Below are positions 1-9,393 of a stretch of 64,000 nt of DNA, one piece after another. This DNA comes from Actinomycetes bacterium (GTDB taxonomy: Bacteria; Actinomycetota; Actinomycetes; Mycobacteriales; Mycobacteriaceae). Location of the stretch: positions 1-64,000 of the forward strand of contig JAKOYE010000204.1 in assembly GCA_029780675.1 (NCBI GenBank), in the 5' to 3' direction. The translations under genes and the position numbers were made by a program. The stretch's first letter is position 1. Every line of letters starts with the position of its first letter. Under the pieces are notes generated by a model. The model searched no databases, was not told where the DNA came from, and saw only the letters and a list, made by a program, of their open reading frames with translations.

Positions 1-9
1 GCGGCCCTG

Positions 10-219
10 ATGGCCGGTGGCGTGGTTGCAGGTCTCCTGGCGCTGGGCACGGGCGTCGCCAGCGCCGACGTGATCCAGGTCGAGGGCAGCTACTCGACCC
101 TGGCTGCCTGCCAGGCCGACGGGCCGCACGTTCAGATTGCCGAGAACGACGGCGCCTATACCCAGTGGGCCTGCGAGCAGGGCGACGACGGCCTGTACTA
201 CTTGTTCCTGAGCAACTAG
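10..219 (+). CDS. small secreted protein, hypothetical (reading frame open to window edge, probably 5'-truncated)
   Basis: ORF with signal-peptide-like Ala-rich N-terminus (GVVAGLLALGTGVASAD); frame is open from base 1. Confidence 0.55.
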   Translation: MAGGVVAGLLALGTGVASADVIQVEGSYSTLAACQADGPHVQIAENDGAYTQWACEQGDDGLYYLFLSN

Positions 220-353
220 CACCGCTTCCACGGGCAGCGGCGGATTTTTGGGCCGCCGCTGACCTGGTGTAGCTTCGGCGCCGGTTCCTGGTCGTCCGGC
301 GCAGGTGTTTCGCCGGGCTTCGCGATGCATTCCGGAAGGAGCGACCACTCAGC

Positions 354-1049
354 ATGGTCATCACACGTTTCGCGGCAGCGGCGATGATCGCGCTGACCGC
401 CGGTCTGGGACTCCCCGCGGGCGCTGGCGCGGCGCCCAAGAACTACTGCACCGAACTGAAGGGCATCGAGACCAGCGGGGTGTGCAAGATCGCCCTGACC
501 GATCCCGGTTACACCGTCGACATCAGCTTTCCGACCGCGTACCCGGACCTGAAATCGGTCGCCGATTACATCTCGAAGACGCGGGACGACTTCCTCAACA
601 TCGCGCGCGGTTCCGCCGCGCGGACGTCGCCCTACGCGTTGAGCATTACGGCGACCAAGTACGGATCGGCGATTCCGCCGCGCGGAACCACCGGAATGGT
701 GCTGACGACCTACCAGAACGTCGGCGCCGCGCACCCCCAGATTTCCTACAAATCGTTCAACTGGGATCAGACCTACCGCAAGCCGATCACCTGGGAGACG
801 CTGTGGCAGCCGACCGCCGACCCGCTCCCGGTGGTGTTCCGCACGGTCCAGAACGATGTGAATGCCCAAGCGGGGCAGCCTGTTCCGATCTCACCCGAGG
901 CCGGCCTGGATCCGGCGAACTACCAGAACTTCGCCGTCACCAATGACGGGGTGATCTTCTTCTTCAGCCGGGGCACGCTCCTGCCCGAGGCGGCCGGCGC
1001 CATGCAGGTGCTGGTCCCGCGTTCGCTCATCGACCCGATGCTGGCCTGA
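354..1049 (+). CDS. secreted MPT64/RsiV-like (DUF3298-type) protein
   Basis: 231 aa, N-terminal signal peptide ending AGAGAAP, mycobacterial MPT64-like composition and motifs. Confidence 0.65.
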   Translation: MVITRFAAAAMIALTAGLGLPAGAGAAPKNYCTELKGIETSGVCKIALTDPGYTVDISFPTAYPDLKSVADYISKTRDDFLNIARGSAARTSPYALSITATKYGSAIPPRGTTGMVLTTYQNVGAAHPQISYKSFNWDQTYRKPITWETLWQPTADPLPVVFRTVQNDVNAQAGQPVPISPEAGLDPANYQNFAVTNDGVIFFFSRGTLLPEAAGAMQVLVPRSLIDPMLA

Positions 1050-1063
1050 GCTGCTGACCCGTA

Positions 1064-2515
1064 TCAGGTCGGCGCGGCGACGTTGTCACGGCGGGCACGC
1101 CACCGCCACAGTCGGCCGAGCGAGCTGAGCCTGGTCTCCGGCGGCGGCAGAGTGACGTCGTCGGCCCCGAGTTCCGCGGCGATGAGGTCGTCGAGTCGAC
1201 GGTCCAGATCCTCGATCAGCGGACCGGCCTCGGGTCCGCTCGACTTCGAAGAGCCGTTCAAGCCTGGGTACGCGAGGTTGCGCATCTCGGTGGGGTCCGC
1301 GGTGCGGTCGTAGAGTTCGAGGTCGGCTGCCGCCCGGCCGAGGTGTTGGTCACCCGGTCTGAAATAGCGCCCGTACTTATGGGTTTCGGTGATGATGCCG
1401 CGGAGGAAGCCCCGGTGCGGTCCGGCCGCCCCCATGCTGGAGTAGGCGTCGCTGGTGATGAGCACACTGTCGCGCACGGCCCGGTCCGGATCCGACCACA
1501 GCGGGCTCAGATCGCGCCCGGGTAGGTCCTCCGTTGGGCGCGCACCGGCGACGGACAGCAGGGTGGGCAGCAGATCCACCGCACCGGAGAGTCGCCGCGT
1601 CGTCGATGCGGCAGGGATGGTCCCGGGCCAGGCCATGGTCAGCGGCACCTGGGCGTTCTCCCGATAGAGGTTCGCGGCCTTTTGGCGCAGGCCGTGCGCC
1701 CCGGCGAGGTCACCGTGGTCGGAGGTGCTCAGCACCAGGGTGTTGGACTCCGCCCCCGAGGACGTCAGCGCGGACAGGACGGTCCCGATGTGCCGGTCCA
1801 CCTCGATGGTCAAGTCGATGTAGGCGTTGATCAGCCTGCGCCAGGCATGGTCGTCGCGGACGGTGCCCCCGGTGATGTCGCAGGTCACCTTCCAGTAGCG
1901 CTGGGTGACGGGTTTGGTCAGCAGGGTGTCGCCGAAGTTCGGTGGGAGTTGTGCCCCGTGGTCGGTAACCCGCGGTTTGCGGAAGCGCGGGTACAGCATG
2001 ATGTCATGCGGGTTGACGAATGAGCAGACCAGCAGCCAGGGCCGATCGTCGGCCGCATGGCGGCTGATCCAGCGCGCGGCCTGCTCGGCGGTTCGGCCGT
2101 CGATGAAGTGGCCCAGGTACGGGGTGCCGTGGGTGTCGGGGGCTCGCCAGTCGGTGAAGCCGTACGGCAGAAGGCCGTTTCGCCGGGATTCGCCGCCGAG
2201 ATGCCACTTTCCGAGATACCCGCAGCGGTAGCCCGCGGTCGACAACAGCCGGCCGAGTGTGGGAATGGCGGGATTCAGTGGTCGCTGCCAGCTGAAGTTG
2301 ACGTTGTCGAACATCCCGGTTTGGGTGGCGTGCCGGCCGGTGAGGATCGTCGCCCGACTCGGGGTGCACGGAAAGGTGTGAACGTGGTGGTTGGTGAACC
2401 GCATCCCGCGCGCGGCCAGTCGCTCGCGGTGCGGGAACCGCACATGGTCGGGAAACCACACCCGCTCACGTTCCTCGTCGGTGAGCACGATCAGGATGTT
2501 CGGCCGACCGCTCAT
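1064..2515 (-). CDS. type I sulfatase / arylsulfatase family
   Basis: MSGRPNILIVLTDEE start inside the 1064..2707 ORF; formylglycine-type motif CTPSRATILTGR. Confidence 0.85.
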   Translation of the reverse strand: MSGRPNILIVLTDEERERVWFPDHVRFPHRERLAARGMRFTNHHVHTFPCTPSRATILTGRHATQTGMFDNVNFSWQRPLNPAIPTLGRLLSTAGYRCGYLGKWHLGGESRRNGLLPYGFTDWRAPDTHGTPYLGHFIDGRTAEQAARWISRHAADDRPWLLVCSFVNPHDIMLYPRFRKPRVTDHGAQLPPNFGDTLLTKPVTQRYWKVTCDITGGTVRDDHAWRRLINAYIDLTIEVDRHIGTVLSALTSSGAESNTLVLSTSDHGDLAGAHGLRQKAANLYRENAQVPLTMAWPGTIPAASTTRRLSGAVDLLPTLLSVAGARPTEDLPGRDLSPLWSDPDRAVRDSVLITSDAYSSMGAAGPHRGFLRGIITETHKYGRYFRPGDQHLGRAAADLELYDRTADPTEMRNLAYPGLNGSSKSSGPEAGPLIEDLDRRLDDLIAAELGADDVTLPPPETRLSSLGRLWRWRARRDNVAAPT

Positions 2516-3312
2516 CCGCACCCCTTCCACGGCAGCGGGTTGACCGCCAGAACGCGGGTGGTGCCCTCGACGAGCCAGCCGGCCCCGGGGTTTTCCAGCG
2601 CGGCCCGGTAGACCGTGACGGCCGCGGTGCCGGTGAGTTCGCCGCAGGAGAGGAAGCGGCGGTTCGCGGACGGGGCCAGGAAGTCCGGCGGCGGCGGGCC
2701 CGGCCACACCACGGAACCGGGGTCCTCGTGGCGGCCCGGCAGCGGCTCGTAGACCGCCACCCGGTCGGGGGAGTAGGGCTGCCGGACGGCCCCGGCGGGC
2801 AACCCGGAGGCCTTCTCGATGAGGCTGCGCAGCCGGTCACGGGCATCGCGCTGGGCCGGGGTGAGCCCGGCCTCGAATTGCCGGTCGAGGGCGTACACCC
2901 GCACCTGCGCCGGTTCGCCGTCGCCGTGCACCAGCACCGTCGTGGTGGGCAGGTCGGTCATCCGCGGGGCGCCGAAGTCGGTGTTGCCGTCGAGCAGTCC
3001 GCCGGACCGGGCCTCGGCGATGAACTGCCGCACGGTATCCGGCTCGATCCGGGCGAGTTCGTAGCGTGCGGGCACAGGCTGCAGTGCGGGGCCGGGAACG
3101 GTGGTCAGCACCCGGCCGTCACCGTAGATCGCCAGCGACGGTGACTGCATGGCGTAGACGACCGAGGGCGCCATGCCGCCGGCGGACAGCACCATGAACA
3201 CCATCTGGTCGCCCGGCAGCGCGGCGGCGCGCGGGAGGGAACCCGGCGCGAAACCGGTCATCGTCAGCGCGGACAGCAGCGCTGCCACCGCCCGGATACG
3301 GTGCGACCTCAC
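2512..3312 (-). CDS. secreted hypothetical protein
   Basis: GTG start (VRSHRIRAVAALLSALTMTGF) with signal peptide; 4-bp overlap with sulfatase start. Confidence 0.6.
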   Translation of the reverse strand: MRSHRIRAVAALLSALTMTGFAPGSLPRAAALPGDQMVFMVLSAGGMAPSVVYAMQSPSLAIYGDGRVLTTVPGPALQPVPARYELARIEPDTVRQFIAEARSGGLLDGNTDFGAPRMTDLPTTTVLVHGDGEPAQVRVYALDRQFEAGLTPAQRDARDRLRSLIEKASGLPAGAVRQPYSPDRVAVYEPLPGRHEDPGSVVWPGPPPPDFLAPSANRRFLSCGELTGTAAVTVYRAALENPGAGWLVEGTTRVLAVNPLPWKGCG

Positions 3313-3385
3313 GATCTGCCAATCTATGTCCCGGCAGGCCGTGGCGTGCCGCCTTGCGACAGCCCGTTGTGATGGGATCGAGGGC

Positions 3386-4099
3386 ATGGTGGCGCGGGTC
3401 GTGGTGCTGATGGCGGCCACCCTGATGGCAGGATGCGCCACTGGGGTGTCAACCGCCGTACAGGATGCGCCGATCGCCCCGACGCCCGCGCCGGCGCCGT
3501 CGGTTTCGGCACCGAAGGCGGTGCCGGCAACGCCCCATTCCCGGCCGGCCGTCGTCCACCCCGTCACCGCCGCGGATCTCGGTGCCAGCTGGCGTCCGGA
3601 GTGCCCGGTCCCACCGGCCGACCTGCGCCGGGTCGAGGTGGACCACCTCGGCTACGACGGCGTCATCCGTCGCGGAAACCTGGTGGTCCATCGCGATGTC
3701 GTCGGCGATGTGATCGCCATCTTCGCCGACCTGGCCAGGATGCGATATCCCATCGAGCGCATGCGGACCGTCGAGCAGTATCCCGGCGCCGAGGACGAGG
3801 CCTCGATGCGCGATAACAACACCTCGGCGTTCAACTGCCGGCCGCTGCCCGGGAGCGCGCGGTGGTCCGAACACGCCTATGGACGGGCGATCGACGTCAA
3901 CCCGCTGGTCAATCCCTATCTCGACGCGGCGGGTGACCTACAGCCCACGACCGCGGGCCGCTATCTCGACCGCACCCGGGACGATCTCGGTCTGCTGCAT
4001 CCCGGCGACGCGGCGGTGGCCGCGTTCACCGACCGCGGCTGGACCTGGGGTGGAACGTGGCGCGATCCGGTCGACTACCAGCACTTCGAGGTCGGTTGA
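3386..4099 (+). CDS. M15-family D-Ala-D-Ala carboxypeptidase-like lipoprotein
   Basis: Lipobox LMAGC; SEHAYGRAIDVNP and YQHFEVG C-terminal motif of the M15 fold. Confidence 0.75.
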   Translation: MVARVVVLMAATLMAGCATGVSTAVQDAPIAPTPAPAPSVSAPKAVPATPHSRPAVVHPVTAADLGASWRPECPVPPADLRRVEVDHLGYDGVIRRGNLVVHRDVVGDVIAIFADLARMRYPIERMRTVEQYPGAEDEASMRDNNTSAFNCRPLPGSARWSEHAYGRAIDVNPLVNPYLDAAGDLQPTTAGRYLDRTRDDLGLLHPGDAAVAAFTDRGWTWGGTWRDPVDYQHFEVG

Positions 4100-4156
4100 G
4101 CGGCGCTCTGGCCCGATCCGGCATGGCCGGGCGGACTCATCACGGACAATGGGCCG

Positions 4157-5797
4157 ATGGCGACCCAACAGCGGCAACGGCTCGGGATCCAGGATGCGCT
4201 CTGGCTGGAGATGGACCGACCGAACAACCTGATGGTGGTCGACTCGGTCATCTGGACCGCTGAGCCGCTCGACTTCGGCGAGGTTCAGAAGGTGGTCACC
4301 GAGCGACTGCTGCGTCGCTACCCGGTGTTTCGCAGCCGGGCCGTCCAGGACGACGACGGCCAGTGGTGGTGGGAGCCCGATCCGCACTTCAAGTTCGACA
4401 ACCACGTCGCCCTGGTGTCGCTGGCGAACCCCGACGACCCGCGGGCGCTGCAGGAACTCGTCGCCGCCCATCGCACCGAGATGCTCGACCGGGACCGGCC
4501 GCTGTGGCAGGCGATCTGGGTGCGCCGCTACCGGGAGGGCAGCGCGATGATCCTGCGCAGCCACCACGCCATCGCCGACGGGATGCGGATGGTGCAGCTG
4601 TCGATGAGCCTGTTCGACGCCGAGCCCGAGGGCGGGCCGATCCTTGCTCCGGCCGTCGCTCAGGTCGCGGCCCGGCCGCACCCGCCCGGCCAGCCGCTGG
4701 CCAGCCGGTTACGGTCCGGTGTGGCCGGTATCGCCCAGCGGGCCGGCGCCACGGTGTCGCGGGCCACCGACGTCATCAGCGGACTGTCGGATGCCCCCCT
4801 GGCGCTCCAGCAGGCCGGCCGGCTGGGCCGCTTCGCCCTGCGCAACCCGCTGGGAGCCGCCGACACCCTGGTCCATGCCGCGCAGGCCACCGGTGCAGGT
4901 ATCGCCGACACGGTCCGTTCGGTGCTGCCCGGTGGCGGCCGGCTCGTCGACGTGTTCTCCGGCGCTCCCGGCGATGTGGACACGCTGCGCAAACTGCTGC
5001 TGGGCACGCGCAACGACGTGACGATCTGGACCGGCACCGCCGGCGGGTCCAAGAGTGTGGCCTGGTCGGAGCCGCTGTCGCTGGCCGCGGTGAAGGCGGT
5101 CGCCGCGGCAAACCAGTGCACCGTCAACGACGTGCTGGTGGCCACCGTCGCCGGGTGTCTGCACGATTATCTGCAGGCTCATCAGGCCCGCTGCTCATCG
5201 GTGACCTTCATGGTGCCGGTCAACCTCAAACCACTGGATCTGACCCTTCCCGAAACCCTGGGTAACGAGTTCGCGCTGGTCCAATTGGAACTGCCCACCG
5301 ACGAACCCGACGCCCACGAGGTGCTGGAGGTCGCCAAGCGACGGATGGACCGGATCAAGAACGGGCACGAAGCGGCCGTCGCCTTCCGGTTCCAGGAGAC
5401 CATCGCCGGGTTCAGTCGTGGGCTCTATGAGGCGTCGGTGGACCTGTTCGCCAACCGCACCGTCGGCACCCTCACCAACGTGCCCGGTCCGCCGATGCCG
5501 GTCTATCTGGCGGGCAGCCTGGTCGACGGGATGGTCGGCTGGGCGCCGATCTCCGGCGATCAGCCGATGAGCTTCACCATCTACAGCTACAACGGCGAGG
5601 TGACGGTCGGGATCGCCTGCGACACCGCACTGGTGCCCGACCACGAGATGATCGTGGACGGTTTCTCCGCAGCGTTCGGCCGACTCGTCGAAGCCACCCC
5701 GAGCGCGGATCTCATGCAGATCACCTGGGGGAGCGCGGGGAGTTTCCGGCAGGGTCCCCGGAGGGGTCCGGGGAGAGGTCACGACCGAAGGCGATGA
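4157..5797 (+). CDS. wax ester synthase / diacylglycerol acyltransferase (WS/DGAT)
   Basis: 546 aa, HHAIADG active-site motif, mycobacterial Tgs-like sequence. Confidence 0.9.
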   Translation: MATQQRQRLGIQDALWLEMDRPNNLMVVDSVIWTAEPLDFGEVQKVVTERLLRRYPVFRSRAVQDDDGQWWWEPDPHFKFDNHVALVSLANPDDPRALQELVAAHRTEMLDRDRPLWQAIWVRRYREGSAMILRSHHAIADGMRMVQLSMSLFDAEPEGGPILAPAVAQVAARPHPPGQPLASRLRSGVAGIAQRAGATVSRATDVISGLSDAPLALQQAGRLGRFALRNPLGAADTLVHAAQATGAGIADTVRSVLPGGGRLVDVFSGAPGDVDTLRKLLLGTRNDVTIWTGTAGGSKSVAWSEPLSLAAVKAVAAANQCTVNDVLVATVAGCLHDYLQAHQARCSSVTFMVPVNLKPLDLTLPETLGNEFALVQLELPTDEPDAHEVLEVAKRRMDRIKNGHEAAVAFRFQETIAGFSRGLYEASVDLFANRTVGTLTNVPGPPMPVYLAGSLVDGMVGWAPISGDQPMSFTIYSYNGEVTVGIACDTALVPDHEMIVDGFSAAFGRLVEATPSADLMQITWGSAGSFRQGPRRGPGRGHDRRR

Positions 5798-6380
5798 GTG
5801 CCCGCCGGCCGATGGCCAGGATCTGCTCATCGAAATCGCCGCCGCGGTAGGACAGTTCCAGCACCCGGTCGGCCATCTCGACGGCCACCAGCATCGCGCG
5901 CGGATCCGTATCGGCCGCAATGAGCCCGGCCGCCGACAGGATTCCGTACATCCGGTCGGCCAGCGTCTGCATCCTGGCCCGGACGTAACCGGTGACGGCG
6001 GGGGAGGTGCGCCCGCCCATCCAGATCCGAGCGGTACTGGGGTGCTGACGGTAGTAGTGCACGTGCAGAGCTATTTCTTTGTCGAGCAGGTCGGCGACCG
6101 AGGTGACCCGCCAGGCGCCTTCGGCCTCCTCGCAGCGCGCATCCAGTTCGGCGCACTGTCGTTCGAGAAGTTCTCCCAGGATGGCCTCGCGGTCGGGGAA
6201 GAACCGGTAGAGCGAGGGGTAGGACACCCCGGCCCGGTCGGCGATGGCTCGGGTGGTGGCGGCGTCGACGCCCTGTTCGTCGGCGATGGCGGCGGCGGCA
6301 TCCAGAATCCGGGTCACCGTCTGGCGGCTGCGTTCCTGCACCGGCGCCCGGCGGGCCGCGCTCGCGGTCGTCACAGTCAC
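5721..6380 (-). CDS. TetR family transcriptional regulator
   Basis: N-terminal HTH: ILDAAAAIADEQGVDAATTRAIADRAGVSYPSLYRFFPDREAIL. Confidence 0.9.
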   Translation of the reverse strand: MTVTTASAARRAPVQERSRQTVTRILDAAAAIADEQGVDAATTRAIADRAGVSYPSLYRFFPDREAILGELLERQCAELDARCEEAEGAWRVTSVADLLDKEIALHVHYYRQHPSTARIWMGGRTSPAVTGYVRARMQTLADRMYGILSAAGLIAADTDPRAMLVAVEMADRVLELSYRGGDFDEQILAIGRRALIAFGRDLSPDPSGDPAGNSPRSPR

Positions 6381-6401
6381 ACCGCCTTTCGGTCGATTCC
6401 C

Positions 6402-6434
6402 TTGACAGCTGTCGGCAAAACTATAACATTGTTA
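6402..6434 (+). promoter_or_regulatory. putative monooxygenase promoter with TetR operator
   Basis: TTGACA (6402-6407), 16-bp spacer, TAACAT (6424-6429); palindrome TAACATTGTTA at 6424-6434. Confidence 0.45.
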
Positions 6435-6477
6435 GCGTTTACTGCACCCCGCTCCGTCCATTGATCCGGGAGACCCG

Positions 6478-7995
6478 ATGACCGTCGCCACCTTCAACCA
6501 GACCCGACCCAAGGATGCGTTCACCGGTCACGTGAACGTGCTGATCGTGGGTGCCGGAATCTCGGGCCTGGGGCTCGCGCACTACCTGACGACGCAGTTG
6601 CCGGGCAAGAGTTTCGCGATCCTCGACAGTCGGGACGCCATCGGCGGCACCTGGGACCTGTTCCGCTACCCGGGCATCCGGTCGGACTCCGACCTGCATA
6701 CCTTCGGCTACGAGTTCAAGCCGTGGACTTCCGAGAACGCGATCGCCGACGCCCACGAGATTCTCGACTATCTGCATGAGGTCATCGCGGAGGATCGGCT
6801 GGCCCCCCGGATCTACCTGCAGCACAAGGTCATTCGTGCCGCGTTCGACACCGGGACGGCGCAGTGGACGGTCACCGTCGAACGCGACGGCAGCCAGTGG
6901 GACGTCACCTGCGACTTCCTGTTCGGCGCCACGGGCTACTACGACTACGCCGGCGGCTACTCCCCGCACTTCGAGGGGCAGGAGGACTTCGAGGGCACGA
7001 TCGTGCACCCGCAGTCCTGGCCGGAGGATCTGGACTACGCAGGCAAGAACGTCGTTGTGATCGGCAGCGGGGCCACCGCCGTCACCCTCATCCCGGCGAT
7101 GGCCGACACGGCAGGCCACATCACCATGCTGCAGCGCTCGCCGTCCTACGTGATGCCGCTGCCCCGTAAGGACCCGATCGCCAACACCCTGAACAAGTTG
7201 CTGCCCGAGAAGGTGGCCTACGCCGCCACCCGCCGGTTCAACATCGGTAAGGGCAGGTTCATCTACAACTTATGCCAGCGTCACCCCAGCGTGGCCAAGC
7301 GCATCATCCGGTCGGCCAACGTGAAGTTCCTGCCCAAGGACTTCGACGTCGCCACGCACTTCAGCCCCACCTACAACCCGTGGGACCAGAGGCTGTGTGC
7401 GGTGCCCGACGCCGACCTGTTCCGCGTCATCGGTCAGGGCAAGGCCTCGGTGGTCACCGACCGGATCGCCCGGTTCACCAAGACCGGCATCCTGCTGCAG
7501 AGTGGCCGGGAACTGCCCGCCGACATCATCGTCACCGCCACCGGGCTGAACGTGAAGTTGTTCGGCGGTATCGAGGTCTCGGTGGACGGCGAGGTCAAGG
7601 ACCCCAGCGAAAGCCTGGTCTACAAGGCCTTCATGCTCTCGGGCATCCCGAATCTGGCCTTCATGTTCGGCTACACCAACTCATCGTGGACGCTCAAGGT
7701 CGGCCTGGTCTGCGACCACCTCTGCCGAATGCTGAGCTACATGGATCAGCACGGCTTCACCACGGTCATGCCGGTCGCCGACGACCCGGGTATCCAGACC
7801 CGCCCGATGCTCGACTTCGAGGCCGGCTACATCCTGCGGGCCGCCGACGGGCTCCCCAGGCAGGGCGACAGCGGGCCGTGGACCATCGAGATGGACTACT
7901 GGGCCGACCACGCGCGCTTGCGCAAGGGTTCGGTCGAGGACGCCGCACTGCGGTTCAGCGTGGCCGACCGTGCCCCGGTGGGGTCGACTGTCTGA
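6478..7995 (+). CDS. flavin-containing / Baeyer-Villiger monooxygenase (MymA/EthA-like)
   Basis: GAGISGLGLAHYL FAD motif, GGTWDLFRYPGIRSDSDLHTFGY, second Rossmann VVIGSGATAVTL. Confidence 0.9.
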   Translation: MTVATFNQTRPKDAFTGHVNVLIVGAGISGLGLAHYLTTQLPGKSFAILDSRDAIGGTWDLFRYPGIRSDSDLHTFGYEFKPWTSENAIADAHEILDYLHEVIAEDRLAPRIYLQHKVIRAAFDTGTAQWTVTVERDGSQWDVTCDFLFGATGYYDYAGGYSPHFEGQEDFEGTIVHPQSWPEDLDYAGKNVVVIGSGATAVTLIPAMADTAGHITMLQRSPSYVMPLPRKDPIANTLNKLLPEKVAYAATRRFNIGKGRFIYNLCQRHPSVAKRIIRSANVKFLPKDFDVATHFSPTYNPWDQRLCAVPDADLFRVIGQGKASVVTDRIARFTKTGILLQSGRELPADIIVTATGLNVKLFGGIEVSVDGEVKDPSESLVYKAFMLSGIPNLAFMFGYTNSSWTLKVGLVCDHLCRMLSYMDQHGFTTVMPVADDPGIQTRPMLDFEAGYILRAADGLPRQGDSGPWTIEMDYWADHARLRKGSVEDAALRFSVADRAPVGSTV

Positions 7996-9329
7996 GCCCG
8001 GTGCCTCGCCGCCCGGCCCCGCTCCATGAGTGAGGAATGACGCAGACTGCTACTCGCAGGTTGTCTGCGTAGCTCCTCACTCGGTGCCGGTCTGGCGGCT
8101 GAACTCGGCGCCGGCGGCACCGCAGGTATGGCCACCGTCGTCGCCAGCGGGGTCGGTGGCCCGTACGGGTCGACGGCACCGGCGTTCACCGGCGGTCCGC
8201 CCACCCCGTACGGGCCTTGCGGCGTGGTGTGGAAGGGCCGGTTGGCGGGGTCGCCGGTGAGGTAGGCGATCCCGTTGTCCCAGCCGGTGGGCACCGCGAC
8301 CAGGAAGTTGACCGCCGTCGTGATCGGGTTGGGGAAGTAGAGGTACTTCGCGGGCGTCGGGGCGCCCGGGTTGATGGTCCGGTCGTAACCGGCTTCCACG
8401 AGCACCCGCAACGGGGGGTCCAGCACGGTCGCCAGCAGGGGGCCCAGATAGGGCACCGCAGTCAGGGGACGGACCAGCGGCAGGGTCTCGGCGGGGAACA
8501 TGTAGTACGTCGAATCCTGGAACTGCCCCTGCAGCATCGGGGTCCCGGTACGGAACTCGGGATGGTCGTAGGCGAATTCGATCAGCGCGTTGAGGGCCGC
8601 GAGAAGATTCAGCGGGTTGGTGGGGAAATCCGCGACGAGGTCGTACTGGTGGACGACGTCGACGGTGGTCAGCGGGGTGGGCTGCGGCGAATTGGTCACG
8701 GTCGCGCCGTTGAACGTCACCCCGAGAATCGGAAGGTGAACCCCGACGAATCGTTCCAGGATGCCGCCATTGGGCCGGTTGCCGCTGGAGACGAGCACGA
8801 AGGTGACCACCCCGGCCGGCGGATGGGCGATCAGGTTGCTCTTGGCGATGCTGGCGATCGTCGCGCTGTCGGAGTAGCCGAACACCGTGAAGTCCGGGCC
8901 GCCGAGAATCTGCACTCCGCTGGAGGTGTACGGCGGGTCGGTGACCGTGCAGGGTCGATGGCCCAGACAGTCCTCAAGGTTGACCAAGCCGATCGCCACC
9001 GACTCGTCGAAGGTCAACGAATCCAGTCCGGTGTTCGGCCAGAACTCGGCGGGCGTGTAGACCGCCGTCGGTGTGCAGGACACTCCACACAGTTCCGAAG
9101 GCCCCACGAAGTTGTCATACGCCCAGTCCACGTACCGGTCGATATACGAGGGTGGATCCGGGCCCGGGATGGTGAGGGTATGCCCGGTTCCTCCCATGTA
9201 CAAGGCGGTGGCGGTCAGATCGACGGCGACGTCGACTGCTGCCGACGGCAAAACGGTCGCAATTCCAGCGCCTGTCAGGGCGTCGGCCACCAGTGCGGCC
9301 GCGATGGCGAATCTGCCGATGGCGCGCAT
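7896..9329 (-). CDS. PE-PPE-domain (alpha/beta hydrolase) secreted protein
   Basis: Signal peptide, ALYMGGTGHTLTIPGP start and GYSDSAT nucleophile-elbow motif; extreme C-terminus questionable (see finding). Confidence 0.75.
   Translation of the reverse strand: MRAIGRFAIAAALVADALTGAGIATVLPSAAVDVAVDLTATALYMGGTGHTLTIPGPDPPSYIDRYVDWAYDNFVGPSELCGVSCTPTAVYTPAEFWPNTGLDSLTFDESVAIGLVNLEDCLGHRPCTVTDPPYTSSGVQILGGPDFTVFGYSDSATIASIAKSNLIAHPPAGVVTFVLVSSGNRPNGGILERFVGVHLPILGVTFNGATVTNSPQPTPLTTVDVVHQYDLVADFPTNPLNLLAALNALIEFAYDHPEFRTGTPMLQGQFQDSTYYMFPAETLPLVRPLTAVPYLGPLLATVLDPPLRVLVEAGYDRTINPGAPTPAKYLYFPNPITTAVNFLVAVPTGWDNGIAYLTGDPANRPFHTTPQGPYGVGGPPVNAGAVDPYGPPTPLATTVAIPAVPPAPSSAARPAPSEELRRQPASSSLRHSSLMERGRAARHRAQTVDPTGARSATLNRSAASSTEPLRKRAWSAQ
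8028..8082. terminator. long imperfect palindrome / bidirectional terminator-like hairpin
   Basis: gagtgagga..acgcagac - 15-nt loop - gtctgcgt..tcctcactc. Confidence 0.6.
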
Positions 9330-9393
9330 GAGTCCCCTCAGCCCCGGGTAAGCGGCAATCTACCTGCCAGGACTGAGGAAAGGAAGTCCGTGG

